Assembly (NCBI GenBank): GCA_024663395.1 | Contig: JANFAH010000002.1 | Coordinates: 2,480,001-2,544,000 of the forward strand | Length of the DNA stretch: 64,000 nt | Source: Pisolithus tinctorius | Lineage: Eukaryota > Basidiomycota > Agaricomycetes > Boletales > Pisolithaceae | Direction: 5' to 3' | In this document: piece by piece, positions 28,860 through 39,032 of the stretch | How positions within the stretch are numbered: the first letter of the stretch is position 1 | Layout: each line of letters opens with the position of its first letter | Program-made: the position numbers and the translations under genes | Notes under the pieces: model-generated | What the model saw: only the letters and a program-made list of their open reading frames with translations | Told to the model about the DNA's origin: nothing | The model's database searches: none

Positions 28860-30790
28860 AGCGGAGGGGGGAGGACCATGCTGAAAGAAGGGTGCAATAG
28901 AAGGATGGAGCGAGGGGGGGTCGGAGAGGCGACTAGAAATAGAGGGCAAAATACCACGGGAAATTGGATCCGCCAAGTTGTCGGCAGATGGAACGTAAGA
29001 GAAAATGAAGTGAAGGTGTGCTTCATGGGCCAGAAGGGCCAAGCGGCGGATAGCCAGATTAGTCATGTAATTGCGACAACGACCTTTTTCGAAGGCGGTG
29101 ATTGCTCCTTGATTGTTGCTGCAAATCAACACATCTGAGTGGGAGAAATGGCGGGAGACAACAAGTTCAATGGCGAGTTCAATGGCAACGGCCTCAAGCC
29201 AACTGATGTCTCAATGCGAGGCTAAGGGCCAGACTGCCCATGCATTGCTGAAGAGAATTCCAATTCCAAAATCAGTAGACACGTCGACCCAGATTTGCGG
29301 ATCCAATGGGGAAGGGCAGGAAGATATATAACGTGGAGGATGAGGAGAACTGAGGAGGTCAAGCCACCAAGTGAGGTCGGAGGTGACTGAAGGACGGATG
29401 AAGCGAGGCTTAAACTTGTTGGGGAATTCGGAAATCCATTGGTACAATGGGGAGATGAAAGATTGGGCGTGAGGGAATACAAAAGAGATATGATTTAAAG
29501 TACCTGCTATCTTCTCGGCGTCACGTTTGAAGATGCGAGAATTGCAGGAAGAAAGAAAGGTGGACAGGCGGAAGGCATATTTGTGACGCTTCGATTCTAG
29601 GAGTGTGACTGACTTGTGAGGGATGTCCCATAGGAATCCAAGATATTCTATGGTATCGCCAAAAGGCTGGCCTTTTTCTTTGTGCCAAGGAACGCCCAAG
29701 GGGGTGATAATGGATTTGGCATGTTCAAGATCATAATCGTAACGATAGACTTCACCGTCGCAAATGCCTAGAAAGGGACCAGAAGGGGAAGGAGAACGAA
29801 AAAGGTTGAAGTCGTCGACCCATTTGATAGAGGGGCCTATGCCGTGAGCATCCCAGATATCCACAACTGCGTCTGCAACTTCACCTTGAAGACCCGAGGC
29901 AGGAGAGAGTCCAAAAGGAAGTACGTGATCCAGAAAGAATTGATTCTTGAACATGACAACCAGGAAGCGCTTGTGATCGGGGAGTATAGGGATACTGCGA
30001 TAGGCAGCTTTGATATCAAGAGAAGCGGCTTGAGTGCCAGGAGGGGTGCAAGCGATCTAAATGAAAGAATGAGAAATGGGAATTGTGAATGATCGAAGAG
30101 ATGGAAAATGGGGGCGAATGACGAATATGTCATTGAAAGATGGCCCAGGGAAGAAGAAAGTCGGAGGGGGAGTGTGCCTTCGAACTGTCAGGAAAGACCC
30201 GGAGGAGGGACGATCCTTCAGGCAAAGTGCATCCATGCCTGAAACTCCGAAGAAGGAAGGGGGAGTAAGAATGGAACTAACCAAAGAAGCGGCAAGTTCA
30301 GCTGAACCCCATCTAGTAGGGAAATTGTCTGAATTGATTTGGTCATTGACCAAAAGACCAGAAGTGCCTTTGTGAGAAAGATTCTGACACACGCGAATCT
30401 TAGGCGGAGAACCTTCGACACCAGATTTGATGACAATTTGGAAAGGTGAAGATCTGAAAGGACCGATCTTGAGAAAGAGTTCGGTGGAAGAGAAAGGACC
30501 AGAGAAACGGCCAAGAGAAAGTTCTTCATCAATATACGCACGGATGGCATCGTGGAACTCAGCAATATTATGATGATTGGACGGGGTGTAAGAATGGGTA
30601 AGGGAATGCAGATCGCCAATGGGGAAGCCATGGGTGAGTTTGAAGGGTAAGTCCAGATATTGATCAAATAATTTACATGCAAGGAGAAAAGAATTGAATG
30701 CAAGTGCTGAATAAGGTGTGATGATGCGAGAGAAATCCGGATCCGAATCATAAGGAGATGAAAGAATGCGAGGACAGCCGGAGAAAACGT
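28860..30790 (-). pseudogene. RT-RNase H region of the YR retroelement (broken)
   Basis: Read right to left. The RT N-terminus is near 30760-30300 (SDPDFSRIITPYSALAF, GPFSSTELFLKIG, KIRVCQNLSHKG). A probable intron or gap follows (30300-30060), then SLDIKAAYRSIPILPDHKR, VLPFGLSPASG and the catalytic KWVDDFNLF (about 29820). RNase H follows with DISWLEAVAIELAI and LICSNNQGAITAFEKG, ending ADPISRGI. A TGA at 29213-29211 splits RT from RNase H in frame; CGA to TGA would explain it. The RT type and order match DIRS/Ngaro elements rather than LTR elements. Confidence 0.8.
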
Positions 30791-30843
30791 GACGAGGAGG
30801 AAAAATATCGTCTGGACGTAAAAAAGGCAGGGAAGTGGTGGAC

Positions 30844-32067
30844 TTAGGCCGACTTGTGATTAGAGGCACCATGATCACGGGAACCACAGGCGGCACAGAG
30901 GTGTTGGTCAGGGTGATTGTCGCAACAGGGCTTTTTGGCAAGCTGATAGAAGAAACAAAGCGGGGAATTGTTGTCGTGGCGGACGAGCTTTCCGTCCTGG
31001 GATCTCGCGAACATCTGTTGGCCTTTCTGCGTAGTCTCTTCATTGCAGGCTGAGTACTTGTGACCTGATCTGAGACAGATAATGCAAGTGGGGGAGTTGT
31101 GCTGACTGTTACGAAAGGAATCGTGGGGGGAGTCACCACGAGCTTTGCGATCATAAGGTGAAAAACGGTGGCCGCAAGAAGACTTGTCTGCAGAGACAGT
31201 GGGAGTGGGAGGAGCTTGGAGGACACCGACTTGTGTGTGGAGATATTTACTTTTGTATTCCTCAGTGGTGAGGAAGAAATCAGGGTTGGATGCTGCGGCA
31301 GAGTGAACGTCCATGTCAAACTGAAGAATGGCCGGAAAACGCTCACGAAACTTGTGGATGTGTGCGAGAAAGCGAAAGTGGCAGGACCACATGCGTTTGG
31401 CAACGAGACCTTCTCGTGTGCCAATCCAATCAATATAGCGTTCCCAGGCAGAATGCCACTCCAGAGGGAGCATCTCCTCTTCAGGGGGAAATTGGGTGAC
31501 ATCGAGAATATGAACGTTCTGACCATTCTGGTGAACCTTGACCGTTTTAACGGTGAGAGGTTGGTTCTGTAATTTATGTAGAGCGTCGTAAGAAAAAAGG
31601 GTTAAAGGTACATGGAAGCCGGCATCAGCGAGGTTGTTAATAAGTTTGGGGATGGGAAGGCACGTGCTGTCCGGAGAGAAAATGGGAGCATTGTCCGAAA
31701 GGTCAAATGGGAGAGCGCATTGAACCTTGGACCAGTGAGTTGAGGTTGGGGAGTTGCGGTGGTTTTCGAGCAAAGAATCCAGCGCGAGCTGGTCTGAGGG
31801 GGGGAGCAGCATATATGCGGCCAAAATTTGCTGGGAGGGGTTACTGGCATTGCCAGCGGGCATAACTACCAAAGAAGGTGGGGGCTGTGTGGTATTAGCA
31901 GATACAACAGGAGGAGCGGGGACTGAAATGGTGGGGTTGGCAGGGGTAGATGAGATTGGAACAGCTGCAACTACCGGAGCAGACGTGGGAGCAGCGGGGG
32001 CAGACTGTATGCCAAGACCAGCTGGGACTGCAGGAGTGAAGGGGATACCAGCAGGGGGGCCAGACAT
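30844..32067 (-). CDS. Gag-like protein of the YR retroelement
   Basis: ATG 32067 opens a frame of 407 residues. An Ala/Pro/Val-rich N-terminus (MSGPPAGIPFTPAVPAG) is followed by a helical central part (YMLLPPSDQLALDSLL; WHSAWERYIDWIG) and a Cys/His-rich tail: CIICLRSGHKYSAC is a C-x2-C-x4-H-x4-C knuckle. A second cluster is CAACGSRDHGASNHK. The same tail is found in the relic at 23.7 kb. It overlaps the start of the RT frame in another frame. Confidence 0.75.
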   Translation of the reverse strand: MSGPPAGIPFTPAVPAGLGIQSAPAAPTSAPVVAAVPISSTPANPTISVPAPPVVSANTTQPPPSLVVMPAGNASNPSQQILAAYMLLPPSDQLALDSLLENHRNSPTSTHWSKVQCALPFDLSDNAPIFSPDSTCLPIPKLINNLADAGFHVPLTLFSYDALHKLQNQPLTVKTVKVHQNGQNVHILDVTQFPPEEEMLPLEWHSAWERYIDWIGTREGLVAKRMWSCHFRFLAHIHKFRERFPAILQFDMDVHSAAASNPDFFLTTEEYKSKYLHTQVGVLQAPPTPTVSADKSSCGHRFSPYDRKARGDSPHDSFRNSQHNSPTCIICLRSGHKYSACNEETTQKGQQMFARSQDGKLVRHDNNSPLCFFYQLAKKPCCDNHPDQHLCAACGSRDHGASNHKSA

Positions 32068-32259
32068 GATGTAGAGCAAAGAACTGAGGAGTATATGCGC
32101 GAGAATGATGAATGCTTGGACGAGAGACAACAAAGGTCGGAGACAAGAGAGATGAGAGACAGGGGAAGTAATCTAAGTCTAAACGCGTCTTAGATTACAT
32201 AATGTTCACGTGATCGCTACGAAGGCCCTGTTGACTGCGTCCAAGATCGCAGGCTCACT

Positions 32260-34490
32260 AGTTAGCAGTAAACGTCCATTTGTTCAACAAGCAGGGCTGA
32301 TGTCGCTTGTTCCCTTTTTGAGCTCTCACTACACCTCTGGGACCTATTTCAGAAGCAGACCATAACGGCTGACCTAGACGATGCCATTTGTCTTGCGACG
32401 TATGCTTTGGAGCTCCAATTACCTCCTGAAGATGTTTCTATCGGAGGATGGGTTCAGAAACTGGCCCAAGGGACGGACTTGGACGAACCTGGTCGAGTGG
32501 CAGACAATCTATGTGTCCTTGTAAATTGCCATAGGACCAGATTTCAAACTCAGCACACAATCGTCGACCTGAACGAGGCCATCACCCTATACGATACGTG
32601 CTGCAGCTCCACCCGACTGGGCATTCCAGTCATGCTTTGTCACTCCACGACCTTGCACAGTGTCTAGCAGAACGATTTCGTCAACAATCCACAGTGGCCG
32701 ACCTCGACCAGGCTATTAGACTTGAGCAAGAAGCCCTGCAGTTATTTGTACGTGGAGATCCGGATTATGACACATCTCGACATTGTCTCGCGACCTACCT
32801 TCAAATGAAGATCAGGTCACAAGTTGCTATGATATCCCCTGATCCCTCAGGTGTCACCCGTTTTGATGTTGAACAAATCATTCGCAATGTCACATTCGAA
32901 ACACTGAAAACCGTGCCGACCAGGCTATTGCACATGCATACTGGCATCCTGTGCAACCGGAATGCACAGGTATCACATTTTATGAGCAGTCAACAGTGCA
33001 AATGACTGTTGTCTCTTTGCATAACATGCAACCGAGATCAGCAAATGGAACTCATTCGTACTGATGTCTCGAGACACTTCCAGTATGTCATGCCTTCTCA
33101 CTGCTGGGGTTAAGGCGAGCCACCGTTGCGTGACATTGAGGGCCGCGCAATATATGATATGTCAGCAATGGGAGCCTTGAGAAAGCTCCAATCCTTTTGT
33201 GCTGTCGCTTGCGAGCTGGATTACTGTTGGGCATGGAGCGATGCATGCTGCATCGATAAACACAGTAGTGCTGAGGTGCAAGAAACGATTGGGTCAATGT
33301 TCGCGTGGTATCGACAGTCTGCCCTGACCATTGTATACCTTTCTGATGTTCCTGATATCGGTGCGTTTGGGACTACCGAATGGTTCAGGCATGGGTGGAC
33401 CCTCCAAGAGCTACTGGCTCCTGAACGTATTCTATTCTACACACGAAACTGGTCCCTTTACAAGAACCTCACGTCTTCGAACCATAAAGCCGATGTCGCT
33501 GTGCTGAAAGAGCTCGAGATGGCAACTGGAATAGAATCCTGGTTCCTCACCAACTTTTTTTCAGGTTTGGATGATGCTCGTTCGAGACTTCAATGGGCAT
33601 CTTCGCGTCGTACTACCCAGCCTGAGGATATCACCTACTCACTTTTTGGGATCTTTAATCTTCACCTACCCATTCTGTATGGTGAGTCTGCTGAGGACTC
33701 GCTTGGCCGCCTCCTAGCCGAAATCATGTCACGGTCTGGGGACATCTCAGTTCTGGATTGGATCGGAGAAGTGTCACCATTTCATAGCTGTTTCCCTGCT
33801 CACATCACCTCATTCCAAATGCTACCATTGCCTCCACCCCAACCTAACGCAGATGAAAAATCATTGACAGTGAGTTCGCAGCCTACATTACCATTCGGAT
33901 TACTGCGAAGGTTGTGTGGCTCACTCACTACGTCACATCTCCCCGAGTTTCTCAGCCATCCCCAGACAGTGTCAGGCATTGCCCAGTGTTTTCCAGCGAT
34001 CCCGCTGCACACTACAGATTCGTTCACACCACGCGACATGTATGACTTCCACTCACTTCCCAAGGCACCACTTCCGCGATCTATCAATCGCCACCTTATA
34101 CTGCCATGTATCGCCCATCGTGTTACAGATATTCAGCTGAAAGGGACCGATATATCAGTACCGAGTTACACGTACAAGGTCCAGGCATCTGGCCTGAGGC
34201 CACTTGAGATCGCACTTCCTAACAAGTTGGAAAATGCAACCAGGTTGCAAGGTGCTCTGCAGCTTGTTCGCCCTTGGCACTTGAAGCTGCTCGGTCCATC
34301 TCTCGAGCTAGATGCCGTAACCGAAGAGCAGCTACTTTCTGCATTGGATAGGTCATTTAATGCTCTTCTTTTGACTCGATTACCTCACGACGAGCACAAA
34401 AGGATCGCGTCTGCTACTCTCATTACTGCTTAGCCCGTGAATCGGGCCAGCATTCTGAAAAGCAAAGCTAGGATATTCAATATTGTGTAG
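32260..34490 (+). pseudogene. TPR-HET copy B, HET half (dead)
   Basis: Similarity to A and C resumes after the retroelement. A one-base deletion near 32590 breaks the frame. TGA 33003-33005 replaces CGA of copy C, and TAA at about 33112 replaces GAA inside the first HET block (HCWG then stop). From 33126 a 435-codon frame keeps the rest of the HET domain (WAWSDACCIDK, HGWTLQELLAP) and the C-terminal region. The Arg of RGWTLQE has become His. The 3' end (AAAGCTAGGATATTCAAT, shared by all copies) is at about 34460-34485. Confidence 0.92.
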
Positions 34491-34929
34491 ATAGTCATAC
34501 CATCATGATATTGACCTTGCCACATACCCAATTCACCTGCACAAGTACGACTGTTATGGCCGTGCATCGACTCAGCCTACCCGTGCTAATGCTGGCTAAT
34601 GCCAACAACATTGGATGTTGGTTGTATCCGCTTATGCACCCCTAAGGCAAGAGTAACCGTGCAGGTACAGTTACGGAACACAGTACGAATTGAATGTGAA
34701 AACGGGAAAGATACACACGAACCGAGTGTCCCCAATTGATGATTGAATGGTAACTTGAGGACGATGCATGTGACGCAGACCATTTAACTAGAACAGCTGC
34801 GCCGTCGTTCCTTCCACGTGCCCACACGGTCTGAACGACGAACGGACCATCTGAGGGGCAATCACGACCACCAGGTAAACCCAATGATCGGTACACTGGG
34901 GGATCAGACAGTCACATCGTGGTATCATG

Positions 34930-35490
34930 GAAACTTGCTTTTTGTATTAATGATACCATAGATGAAGCCATACCCTGCCATGCTGCGACCATCCTGGCAT
35001 TTCTCAGGGCGACTTCAAAGGCCAACCTTTTCCCCAAGCATCGCTGGCATTAAGATTATATTGTCGCGCTTGAGAATGCGGTTGACAGTCCATTCTCCAA
35101 GGATGCGGAGAGCTTCATAGTTGGCTGTCTGGTATGGTCTACCTGGGTAAGATCAGCTCGTACCAGGTTTCCCTGTTGGCATGCTGCTGTCCCCCACCGA
35201 AGAGAACCATCGCGCATGAAGGAGGAGAAAGTGCTTCAAAGTTACCTATCCAGGTGAAAGTTTCCGCGACTCTCTTCGTCGCACATACTCTCTCAAGGCG
35301 TTCGTGTACTACACGCACTTGAAGTAGATACACCAAAGCAAGAGATCGGGTGGTGGGGATGCCCAATGCATGCATAGCTGCCCAAACATAATGTCACAGG
35401 CACGGAGGACAGTAAAGGCGAGGCCATCAGTGCCTCGGTCGAAGGGCATGTTCCCTTGAGCCGAACCTCATATGTGGCGCCAAGGCCAGA
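34930..35490 (-). pseudogene. SelO/Fmp40-type protein adenylyltransferase fragment
   Basis: The minus strand carries pieces in the order of SelO (UPF0061) proteins. YEVRLKG (about 35475) is followed by TDGLAF..VLRA, MHALGIPTTRSLALVYL (about 35360), RVAETFTWIGNFEA, and LFGGGQQHANRE (about 35170). EWTVNRIL comes next, then ARMVAAWQ and, one frame over, YGFIYGIINT (about 34960). Frames shift between pieces and the start, glycine-rich N-terminus and C-terminus are missing. The active protein AMPylates mitochondrial and other targets; this copy cannot. Confidence 0.7.
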
Positions 35491-36525
35491 TGAGTGAGGG
35501 GTAATGGCGGGAAGACATCAGGACCAACTATGACATGAAGTTCATGCACTTACGGATCATGGTTGCTCGTCTATCACCAAGCTGGCTTGTCCAGATGCAA
35601 ACCAGTGGTCACTGCACCTAAGTGGCAAAGGAGCGAGTTTCTTGCCACCTAATTGGTCTGACCCGTCAAGGAACATAAGAGACACGACAGCTGAGAATAT
35701 CTACGAGATCTTGGTAGGCATTCCAAACCCGATAGACGACAATACCTCTTCTTTGTCCAACTCGGAAGGCAGGAAAGCGAGCTTCAGAGTGTCAGAGTGC
35801 TGAATGCAATCCCACATTCCGAAAGGGACAAATACAATCGTTGACGCTCATTTCGGACAATGCGATGACCTCTCCAGTGATCTTGTGAGTTGAGGACGCA
35901 TTTATGCAAGTGGAGGGTGTCGGACAAGCTTCAGCTAAGATCTTTGCTTTACAGTCACTCAGCCAACGTACTCGGCTTTTTCTGAGACGACCTGAGGCAG
36001 GTCCAATGGTGCATCATACAGAAACTCAAGAGGCATCACGTTCACGTACGAAAGTGTCTGCCTCGGGAAACAAGTCTCACATGGCGCTGGATGCTCGGTA
36101 TCCTGACTCCTAGAGAGCACATTTAAGAAGAAGGTTGCATGGCCTGTGGTACATGGGTCCAGTGTGAGCCTTTGTGTGGCAACAGATGTGATGAAGGCAG
36201 CAAAGGCAACTTCGAGAAAGGCACTTTCAGTATTTTACCTGGGCTTTTACATAGGAAAAAAAACCCGAAATGAAGTTCAAAGTATGGTCAGATCGACAAA
36301 AGCGCCAATATATCCTCAAGTTTGCGGGTGTCGAACAAAGCGTGTATTCCTGGATGCCATCAGGCCCAGGTCTGTAAACTCTTTGTGACCACCGATCATA
36401 CCGGACCAGGAGTGCCAGTCACGTGCGTTGGTGACCTTTGGGGTTGGGCTTGGGTACTTTTTTGGGGTTTGCACATCTTATGTTACGCATTGTCCTGTGG
36501 ACTACCTGGAAGCACATAGTCGGGT
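35491..36525. other. Intergenic, no gene recognised
   Basis: Only short frames without known motifs. Part may be further decayed SelO sequence. Confidence 0.5.
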
Positions 36526-37378
36526 TTGTGCTTGAAAATCATGGACAGTAGCGTTCGCCGCTTGTATGTCGATGCATTGGGAGCCAGTGACGATGGATCG
36601 ATTGGCTATGAGTTTCTACACCGAGAGTATGCATTTGAGCGCATTGCTGTGCATGAGGACTTCAATGTCGGGTTGTTGTACCCCACTGGGCCGCTGTTGG
36701 TATGTCGCTGTGACTCGACGCGGGAGCTCGTGGAACAGTACCTGTTTTTGAATTTAAAGGACCTCAGGGCCATTGCTGGGCATCACAACGTGGTACTGAA
36801 TGGTAGTCTGTGCTGTGCAATGTGCATTGATGCCCTTCAGCTTCATGAGTGTTCAGTTGCATGTCCCTCTTTATTATATGTATTTTGACAGCTAAGAACA
36901 GCACGGCGGGGGAGAAATCTACTGCCTGTATTACAACCACCAGTCACGCTGGAGAGGAACATCGCGAATGTTAGAAGGGTGCACAGAAGTGTTGTGCAAG
37001 CAGGCCGGCCGAAACCGACAACAGGGGAGAGTGAACTGGCACAGAGTTATCCACCGATACGATCGTTGGGGGATAAATTTGACATCATCTGTGATTGGCA
37101 GAACAAGATGACACTGGAGAAACTCGGTGAAGGTGTCTGTGCTGTTTGCGTGCAGCTGGTTCGATGTAGCGATCTTGCTGATATTGTTCTGACCTCGGAA
37201 ATGCTCTGCATGCTGAGAAATGATTGGTTGCCACTTCAGTGTCGACCACAGACATACAATCTAGAGAAATATCAAGGGGCAATTCTTTGCCCTCAGGGTA
37301 TGCAGTGCTTGGATGATGTCAGAATGTTGCAGATGTGTGTTTCCTGTCAAAAGGTATTGACGGCGAAGACGCCCCATC
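36526..37378 (+). pseudogene. Helitron-type protein remnant, N-terminal part
   Basis: The pieces read NLKDLRAIAGHHNVVLNG with a nearby Cys/His set (CCAMCIDALQLHEC). After a short gap or intron, CAVCVQLVRCSDL leads to CVSCQKVLTAKTPH at the T3 junction. From memory this is the layout of the region upstream of the helicase in mushroom Helitron proteins (DUF6570-like). T3 entered right after KTPH; the continuation is at 44225. No Rep or helicase domain is present in the window, so it is at best a Helitron fragment. Confidence 0.6.
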
Positions 37379-37830
37379 TGTTACGTTTCACCCCTAACTT
37401 TTCCCTTTTCACTGTACGTTCACCTCGTTGTTGATCCGTTGGACTCTGTTTCCTTTTCAAGCCGTCTTCTCTCTGTTCCGACGGCTCTTTATCTCCTCCA
37501 CTAGTGTTATTTGCTTGTTACATGCTTAGGACATGTGTCGTCATTGTTCAACCAATGGTGTAGTTACCTCGTTACATGCGGACGCCTCATGGTCCGTCTC
37601 CCTGTAGTATTTAGACTGCCAGCTCAAGTCCTGGAACTCCAGACTTGAGCTGCTCAATCATACGCAGCGTTCCTCAGAACTTTGCCCTCAGTGTCCCTAA
37701 CCCGGACAACTCTTACCGGCGTTGCCCCAAATCCTCTGTCATTTACAGAGGTTACTGCAGCCGTTGCTCAGTAGAAACCTTAGTCTGCGTCTGAGCTCAA
37801 CCTACGTCTTGACTTCGGTCAAGTGTAACA
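37379..37830 (+). repeat. T3 5' LTR
   Basis: 452 bp, TGTTACG...GTAACA. Contains a TATTTA box (37608-37613), with the self-priming complement at 37641-37651 downstream of it. Confidence 0.97.
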
Positions 37831-37832
37831 AA

Positions 37833-37843
37833 AGCTCAAGTCT
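37833..37843 (+). other. T3 self-priming primer-binding site
   Basis: AGCTCAAGTCT lies 2 bases after the LTR. It is an exact 11-nt complement of AGACTTGAGCT at 37641-37651, close to the expected transcript start. This matches the self-priming system of Tf1/sushi elements; no tRNA-type TGG site is present. Confidence 0.65.
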
Positions 37844-37883
37844 CCAGCCTTTGGCCGAATCGGTCACTGCTTAGTGCACCACC

Positions 37884-39032
37884 ATGAACCCCCGAAACAA
37901 CCAACGTTGGGTGCTGTTGCGACCTGCCCACGAAGAATCGTCATCTGAAGACGAAGAACAGGAGAGCACTGTCACAGACTCCTCCTCCAACGAACCTGAA
38001 CAACCAGACAGAGGCTTTACCTCCGGTATCCTCTCGAACCTCTTCTCCCAGTCTCTCGCATCGCTTGGAACCCCCATCCAACTGATTCCCCCACCACTTT
38101 TCCCTGCACACCCGCCCCCACCCCCGAATACGATGTCTGGTTCATCGTCGAAGGCACAGGTCGGCAACGCCACCAAAGCCACTGAACTGAAGATTGGTGC
38201 TCCCTCTGATTTCGATGGAGACCAAAAGAATGCCATGAGCTGGCTGTACTCAGTACAGACCTACCTCTTGGTCAATGAAGAATTGTATGACACAGACACC
38301 AAACAGGTGGTCTATGCCTTGTCATACATGAAGAAAGGTGTCGCCCATTCCTGGGCTGCCACCTATCAGAAGACAGCTCTGGAGAAAACTCCTCCGAGCT
38401 TTGGATCCTTTAAAGACTTCATAAAAAGTTTTAAGGAGTCCTTCACCTCCCCCGACACTGCTGGTACCGCAATCGCCAAATTGCGTACCTTAAAACAGAA
38501 AGAATCGGTCGAACAATATATCACCAATTTCTGAACCGCCGCCGCCGACTCTACCATCATGGAAGACGTCGCCTTGATAGAGTTCTTCTCACAAGGACTC
38601 AAACCCTTCATCGCGAACAGAATCCACATGATGGAAACCACCCCTACAAAGATCACGGAGTGGTACACACAGGCACAGAAGTTCGATGCCAAGTGGAGAA
38701 AAGTAAACAAATTCTCTACAAGAAAAGAAAAGAAGACGTTCCACCCAAGGAACAATTTTGCCGAAGAAAAAGATCCAAATGCCATGGACATGGATGGAGT
38801 GAGACTCTCCAAAGAAGAACGAGACCATCACATCAAAGAAGGAAGATGTTTCGGTTGTGGAAACAAAGGACATCTCTCTCGAGAATGTCCAGACAAGGGA
38901 AGAACCCCCCAGAAAAAGGTGAAAAAGATCCACAAAATTGTGGAGGAAGAAGAAAGTGACAATGAAGAAAAAGTCGCTGGTCCATCCATCACTCTGGTAA
39001 ACATTGCTAGAGCCCTTGGGAAGGATTTTTGA
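37884..39032 (+). pseudogene. gag: T3 Gag, one in-frame stop
   Basis: ATG 37884. N-terminal acidic/Ser-rich and Pro-rich stretches precede a capsid-like domain (FDGDQKNAMSWLYSVQTYLL, SWAATYQKTAL, FKDFIKSFKESF). A C-x2-C-x4-H-x4-C knuckle (CFGCGNKGHLSREC) and an acidic tail follow. The frame is interrupted once by TGA 38532-38534 (NF-stop-TAAADSTIMED), best explained by CGA to TGA, and ends at TGA 39030-39032 directly after GGATTTT. 382 codons apart from the internal stop. Confidence 0.88.
39023..39029 (+). promoter_or_regulatory. -1 frameshift heptamer GGATTTT (T3)
   Basis: Gag codons read AAG GAT TTT TGA. G GAT TTT resembles the GGAUUUA-type slippery site of betaretroviral pro-pol junctions. 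The -1 frame enters pol at once. Confidence 0.55.

Larger units (their letters stand above)
27055..32226 (-). mobile_element. DIRS/Ngaro-like retroelement with tyrosine recombinase
   Basis: About 5.17 kb inserted in copy B, with coding on the minus strand in the order gag, RT-RNase H, tyrosine recombinase. The ends carry an 11-bp inverted repeat, GCCTTCGTAGC (27055-27065) and its complement (32216-32226), each followed inward by a GTGAAC motif. There is no DDE integrase and no long direct LTR, as expected for YR retroelements. About 40 bp beyond 32226 do not match A or C, so the true right end may be nearer 32265. At least one in-frame stop (29211-29213) suggests that this copy is inactive. 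Confidence 0.85.
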
